Shown piece by piece: positions 5,368 through 7,929 of a DNA stretch of 7,929 nucleotides. A model generated the notes under the pieces. It saw nothing but the letters and a program-made list of their open reading frames with translations. It made no database searches and had not been told where the DNA came from. Within the stretch, counting starts at the first letter, position 1. Every line of letters starts with the position of its first letter. Source of the stretch: Gemmatimonadota bacterium. Its GTDB lineage: Bacteria > Gemmatimonadota > Gemmatimonadetes > Gemmatimonadales > GWC2-71-9. The stretch is from positions 1 to 7,929 of the forward strand of contig JAHEFN010000094.1 of NCBI GenBank assembly GCA_024640185.1, given 5' to 3'. The translations under genes were made by a program, and so were the position numbers.

Positions 5368-6704
5368 TGCGTGCTGCTTCGATCACAAGAATCTTCCGGG
5401 CCACCCTGCTCGGTGTTGCTGCGGGCGTCACCCTGCCCATCGCCTCATCGGCTCAACTCGCCCCCGGGGAACAACAGGTCATCGCTGCGGTGGACGCCAA
5501 CCGTGATGCAGCCCTGGCACTCCTCGAGCGCGTGGTCAACATCAACAGTGGCTCCGGCAATCACGACGGGGTGCGCGCCGTTGGCGCCATCTTCGGCGCC
5601 CAGCTCGATGCCCTCGGTTTCACCACGCAATGGCTTGACGGCGCCGCTTGGGGACGGGCGGGGCATTTGGTCGCGGAACACCCCGGTCCCGGCCCCAAGC
5701 TGCTGCTGATCGGGCACCTCGACACGGTGTTCGAGGCCGACTCGCCGTTCCAACGCTTCGAGCGGCTGAACGACTCGACGGCCCGTGGACCGGGGATCAT
5801 CGACATGAAGGGCGGTGACGTCATCCTCATCGAGGCCCTCCGGGCACTGCAGGCCACCGGCCGGCTCGAGTCGATGCATGTGGTGGTGGTGTTGACCGGC
5901 GATGAGGAAGACTCCGGGCGGCCGTTGAGTCGCTCCAAGGGCGCCCTTCGCGAGGCGGCCCGGGGTGCCGCGGCGGCAATCGGCCTCGAGAACGGGGCCG
6001 GCGACCCGCGCACCGCCGTCACCGTGCGGCGTGGGGCAACCACTTGGATTCTCCGCACCGGTGGGACGGCCGGGCACGCCTCACAGGTCTTTCGTGCCGA
6101 CATCGGCACCGGGGCTGTCTACGAGGCGGCTCGGATTCTGGCGACGTTCTATGACGAACTGGCCGGGGAGGAGTTCCTGGCCTTTTCGCCCGGGCTGATC
6201 GCGGGTGGCTCGGAGGTCGACCTCTCGGCGGCGCTCACCGAGGCCTCCGTCGCGGGGAAGACCAACGTCATCGCGCGCGAGGTGGTGGTGACCGGCGACA
6301 TGAGGACCATCTCACCCGAGCAACTCGAGCGCACCCAGCGCCGGATGCGTGACATCGTCGCGCGACACCTGCCGCACACCACAGCGACGATCGAGTTCGC
6401 CGATGGCTATCCACCGCTGGCTCCGAGCCGCGGCAATGAGCGGCTGCGGGAGTTGTATCATCGGGTCAGTGTCGATCTTGGCACCGGTCCGGTCGCCTCC
6501 GTCGATCCGTCGCGGGCCGGCGCGGCCGATGTGGCCTTCGTGGCCGGCATCGTGCCGATGATCATCGATGGCATCGGCCTCTCGGGCACAGACGATCATT
6601 CGGCGAGTGAGACGGCTGACCTCCGGATGCTGCCGGTGCAGACCAAGCGTCTGGCGCTGCTGCTCCTTCGGCTCACCACCATGCCCGAGTCACTCGCGCC
6701 GTGA
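5367..6704 (+). CDS. Secreted M20 family zinc metallopeptidase (glutamate carboxypeptidase-like)
   Basis: A 445-residue di-zinc hydrolase, exported by a signal peptide (residues 1-29, cleavage likely at SSA|Q). All M20 metal and catalytic positions can be read: H117 and D119 in GHLDT, the bridging D146 in GIIDMKGGD, the general base E180 and metal ligand E181 in TGDEED, E208 in GLENG, and H411 in GTDDHSASE. H237 in GTAGHASQ fits the substrate-binding His of the dimerisation domain (about 218-340). The pattern is closest to the carboxypeptidase G2/ArgE-like branch that removes C-terminal or amide-linked amino acids; the exact substrate is not readable. A periplasmic location suggests scavenging of peptides or folate-like compounds. 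The start ATG 5367 has GGAG at 5357-5360 and overlaps the DUF188 stop. The 3' end overlaps the convergent cyclophilin gene by 32 bases. Confidence 0.95.
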   Translation: MRAASITRIFRATLLGVAAGVTLPIASSAQLAPGEQQVIAAVDANRDAALALLERVVNINSGSGNHDGVRAVGAIFGAQLDALGFTTQWLDGAAWGRAGHLVAEHPGPGPKLLLIGHLDTVFEADSPFQRFERLNDSTARGPGIIDMKGGDVILIEALRALQATGRLESMHVVVVLTGDEEDSGRPLSRSKGALREAARGAAAAIGLENGAGDPRTAVTVRRGATTWILRTGGTAGHASQVFRADIGTGAVYEAARILATFYDELAGEEFLAFSPGLIAGGSEVDLSAALTEASVAGKTNVIAREVVVTGDMRTISPEQLERTQRRMRDIVARHLPHTTATIEFADGYPPLAPSRGNERLRELYHRVSVDLGTGPVASVDPSRAGAADVAFVAGIVPMIIDGIGLSGTDDHSASETADLRMLPVQTKRLALLLLRLTTMPESLAP

Positions 6705-7368
6705 GCACCCGGTCGAGCCCGGGATACCGCCGGTCGAGGAACGCTCGGCCGCTGGCCATGATCGAGTCGTAGTCCGCCATCGGGGCATTGCCATGGGTGC
6801 CGTGCAGCCGATCGAGGGCCGGAAGGCCCGCGATCACCTCCGCCACCGGCGGAAACCCCACCACCCCGTTGTAGCTCACGGTGTCGAGTCCGCTGTTGGG
6901 CGCCAGGTCGATGGCCAGTTCCACCGTGCGGCTGTCAGCCTCGTCGCGGGCGAATCCCACGGTGCCGCGTCGGTGGGGTTCACGGACCGGCTCATCGGCC
7001 AGGCCGGTCGCCTGCCACGCGGCGTTGCTCGCGGCATCATTGGCCAGTCCGAATTGAATCACCCTTCCCCCAGGGTAACTGGCGGTCGGCCCCACCCGGT
7101 AGAACACCGTGCCGTCGTAGTACCCCGCCATGGCGAGGTGGTAGAGCCGTGTCGCCCCCAGCGGTGACCAGTCGTGGTGGCCTCGCAGCACCACCGTCCC
7201 CTTGGTGGTCTCGAAGGTGATGTCGAAGGAGTCGGGCGCCGGGGCGTCGAGGGTCAGCATCGCCGGCAGCACCTGCCCGGTGGCCGGAGGGGCGAGCAGG
7301 GCCAGGGCCGCCGTGGCCACGGCCAGGCAGGGGGCAAATGATATCCGAATGCACAAGTCGGGTGTCAT
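6673..7368 (-). CDS. Secreted cyclophilin-type peptidyl-prolyl isomerase-like protein with altered active site
   Basis: A 231-residue exported protein with a cyclophilin-like domain at about residues 47-192. The start ATG 7368-7366 gives a signal peptide (Ala/Leu core about 12-29, likely cleaved near ATG|Q at 30-32); an in-frame GTG at 7404 would add 12 residues and has weaker logic. Cyclophilin landmarks are FETTKGTVVLRG (52-63), YYDGTVFYRV (83-92), GGRVIQFG (100-107), RRGTVGFARD (133-142), RTVELAIDLAPNSGLD (147-162) and FPPVAEVIAGLPALDRL (172-188). The catalytic Arg is kept (R91). The usual Phe/Met/Gln of FMIQGG are replaced by A96, S97 and P99, and the QFFI motif reads ELAI (150-153). Isomerase activity may therefore be weak or lost, and a periplasmic binding or chaperone role is possible. 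The gene is convergent with the M20 peptidase, overlapping by 32 bases, and divergent from the glycosyltransferase. Confidence 0.88.
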   Translation of the reverse strand: MTPDLCIRISFAPCLAVATAALALLAPPATGQVLPAMLTLDAPAPDSFDITFETTKGTVVLRGHHDWSPLGATRLYHLAMAGYYDGTVFYRVGPTASYPGGRVIQFGLANDAASNAAWQATGLADEPVREPHRRGTVGFARDEADSRTVELAIDLAPNSGLDTVSYNGVVGFPPVAEVIAGLPALDRLHGTHGNAPMADYDSIMASGRAFLDRRYPGLDRVLTARVTRAWW

Positions 7369-7388
7369 GGCGTGATTCTCGCTGAAAA

Positions 7389-7400
7389 ATGACGGGTCAT
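7389..7400. promoter_or_regulatory. Small palindrome in the 47-bp divergent gap
   Basis: ATGAC (7389-7393) and GTCAT (7396-7400) are perfect inverted copies around two G bases, midway between the cyclophilin and glycosyltransferase starts. The gap is too short for two independent promoters without overlap with coding sequence, so a site here could affect both genes. The arms are short, so chance is a fair explanation. Confidence 0.2.
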
Positions 7401-7415
7401 CCACCTGGAGGAACC

Positions 7416-7929
7416 ATGGCCGACGTGACCGTGGTCATCACGCCGCGCGACCGATACACCGGCATCGAGAAGTGTATCGCCAATGTCTACCGCTGCACAC
7501 CGGAGCCGTTCAAGCTCCTGGTGGTCGATGCCGGCTATCCGGCCCCCCTCCGACGCGGGATCGAGCGCGCCGTTCGGGGGAGGGCCAACGCCGAAATCGT
7601 TGACCTTGGTCGGGTGATCCCGATGGAGGCGATGGCTGCCGTGCGCAGTGGCATCGATACCCCATATGTGATGCATCTGGACAACGATTCTGATGTCACG
7701 CCCGGGTGGCTGCCGCCGCTCCTGGAGACCGCCGGCGAGACGGGGGCCGCGATCATCAACCCGCTCACGCTCGAACGCGCCGGCGTCGACGACGGCGAGG
7801 ACCTCCGTTGCCATCTCTACACCTCCGACATCCGGGTCGTGGCCGTCGAGGGCGCCCCCTACCTGATCGAGAACAAGCACTTCCGCCGGACCGCCCATCG
7901 AGACCTCCCCACCGAGGTCCGCGAGACCG
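7416..7929 (+). CDS. Glycosyltransferase family 2-like protein (GT-A fold), 3' end beyond the window
   Basis: The first 171 residues are visible and no stop occurs before the edge. The start ATG 7416 follows GGAGG at 7407-7411. DVTVVITPRDRYTGIEKCIANVY (3-25) is the typical first strand and helix of a GT2 nucleotide-sugar-binding domain. FKLLVVDAGYP (32-42) is the second strand with the usual Asp, and MEAMAAVRSGIDTPYVMHLDNDSDV (70-94) leads to the metal-binding acidic motif, here D89, D91 and D93. PGWLPPLLETAGETGAAIINP (96-116) follows as in other family 2 enzymes. It should transfer a sugar from a nucleotide-diphospho-sugar in the cytoplasm. Donor and acceptor are unknown, and the C-terminal half that would show membrane helices or extra domains is missing. 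The start is 47 bases from the divergent cyclophilin start. Confidence 0.85.
   Translation, partial: MADVTVVITPRDRYTGIEKCIANVYRCTPEPFKLLVVDAGYPAPLRRGIERAVRGRANAEIVDLGRVIPMEAMAAVRSGIDTPYVMHLDNDSDVTPGWLPPLLETAGETGAAIINPLTLERAGVDDGEDLRCHLYTSDIRVVAVEGAPYLIENKHFRRTAHRDLPTEVRET

Noticed and set aside
1..7929. Defence system, CRISPR array, prophage or insertion sequence
   Set aside because: No repeats with spacers, no transposase, integrase or nuclease-type genes, and composition looks even across the window.

Overview
The window is high-GC bacterial chromosome (about two thirds G+C by eye) with tightly packed genes, short overlaps and no mobile-element, CRISPR, tRNA or rRNA signal. The envelope is Gram-negative-like: there is a small outer-membrane beta-barrel ending in phenylalanine, and three signal peptides that end just before a Gln. 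Together with several lineage-typical hypothetical proteins this suggests Gemmatimonadota or a similar phylum. That assignment is inference from style, not from a marker gene.

Left part, minus strand (1-1687): an acyl-lipid desaturase is followed, with a TTGA stop/start overlap, by an FAD-dependent oxidoreductase of the COG2907 type that runs off the left edge. In many bacteria this pair belongs to a membrane fatty-acid modification cluster that also has DUF1365 and a cyclopropane-fatty-acyl synthase-like methylase; those would lie to the left, outside the window. The desaturase is transcribed divergently from the beta-barrel gene. Both have good sigma70-type promoters (TTGACC-N17-TATCCT leftward, TTGACA-N17-TACGAT rightward), set back to back.

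Middle, plus strand (1909-4359): the beta-barrel protein, an 11-bp hairpin, a conserved 166-residue protein of unknown function, then a two-gene unit of a four-helix membrane protein and a 239-residue protein with a C-terminal glycine-rich membrane hairpin. A small two-helix membrane protein (4392-4712) converges on this block.

Right part: a YaiI/YqxD (DUF188) protein and a secreted M20 metallopeptidase form a plus-strand pair (TAATG overlap). A secreted cyclophilin-like protein converges on the peptidase with a 32-bp overlap of coding ends. A family 2 glycosyltransferase-like gene starts divergently 47 bp from the cyclophilin and is cut by the right edge.

The most distinctive feature is start-codon use: of ten genes, two appear to start with CTG, one with TTG and one with GTG. 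The CTG start of the DUF188 gene is well supported, because no other start is available and a near-perfect Shine-Dalgarno sits in front of it. I found no clear undescribed multi-gene system. The best leads are the CTG starts, the back-to-back promoter region, the degenerate cyclophilin active site, and the two unnamed conserved proteins.
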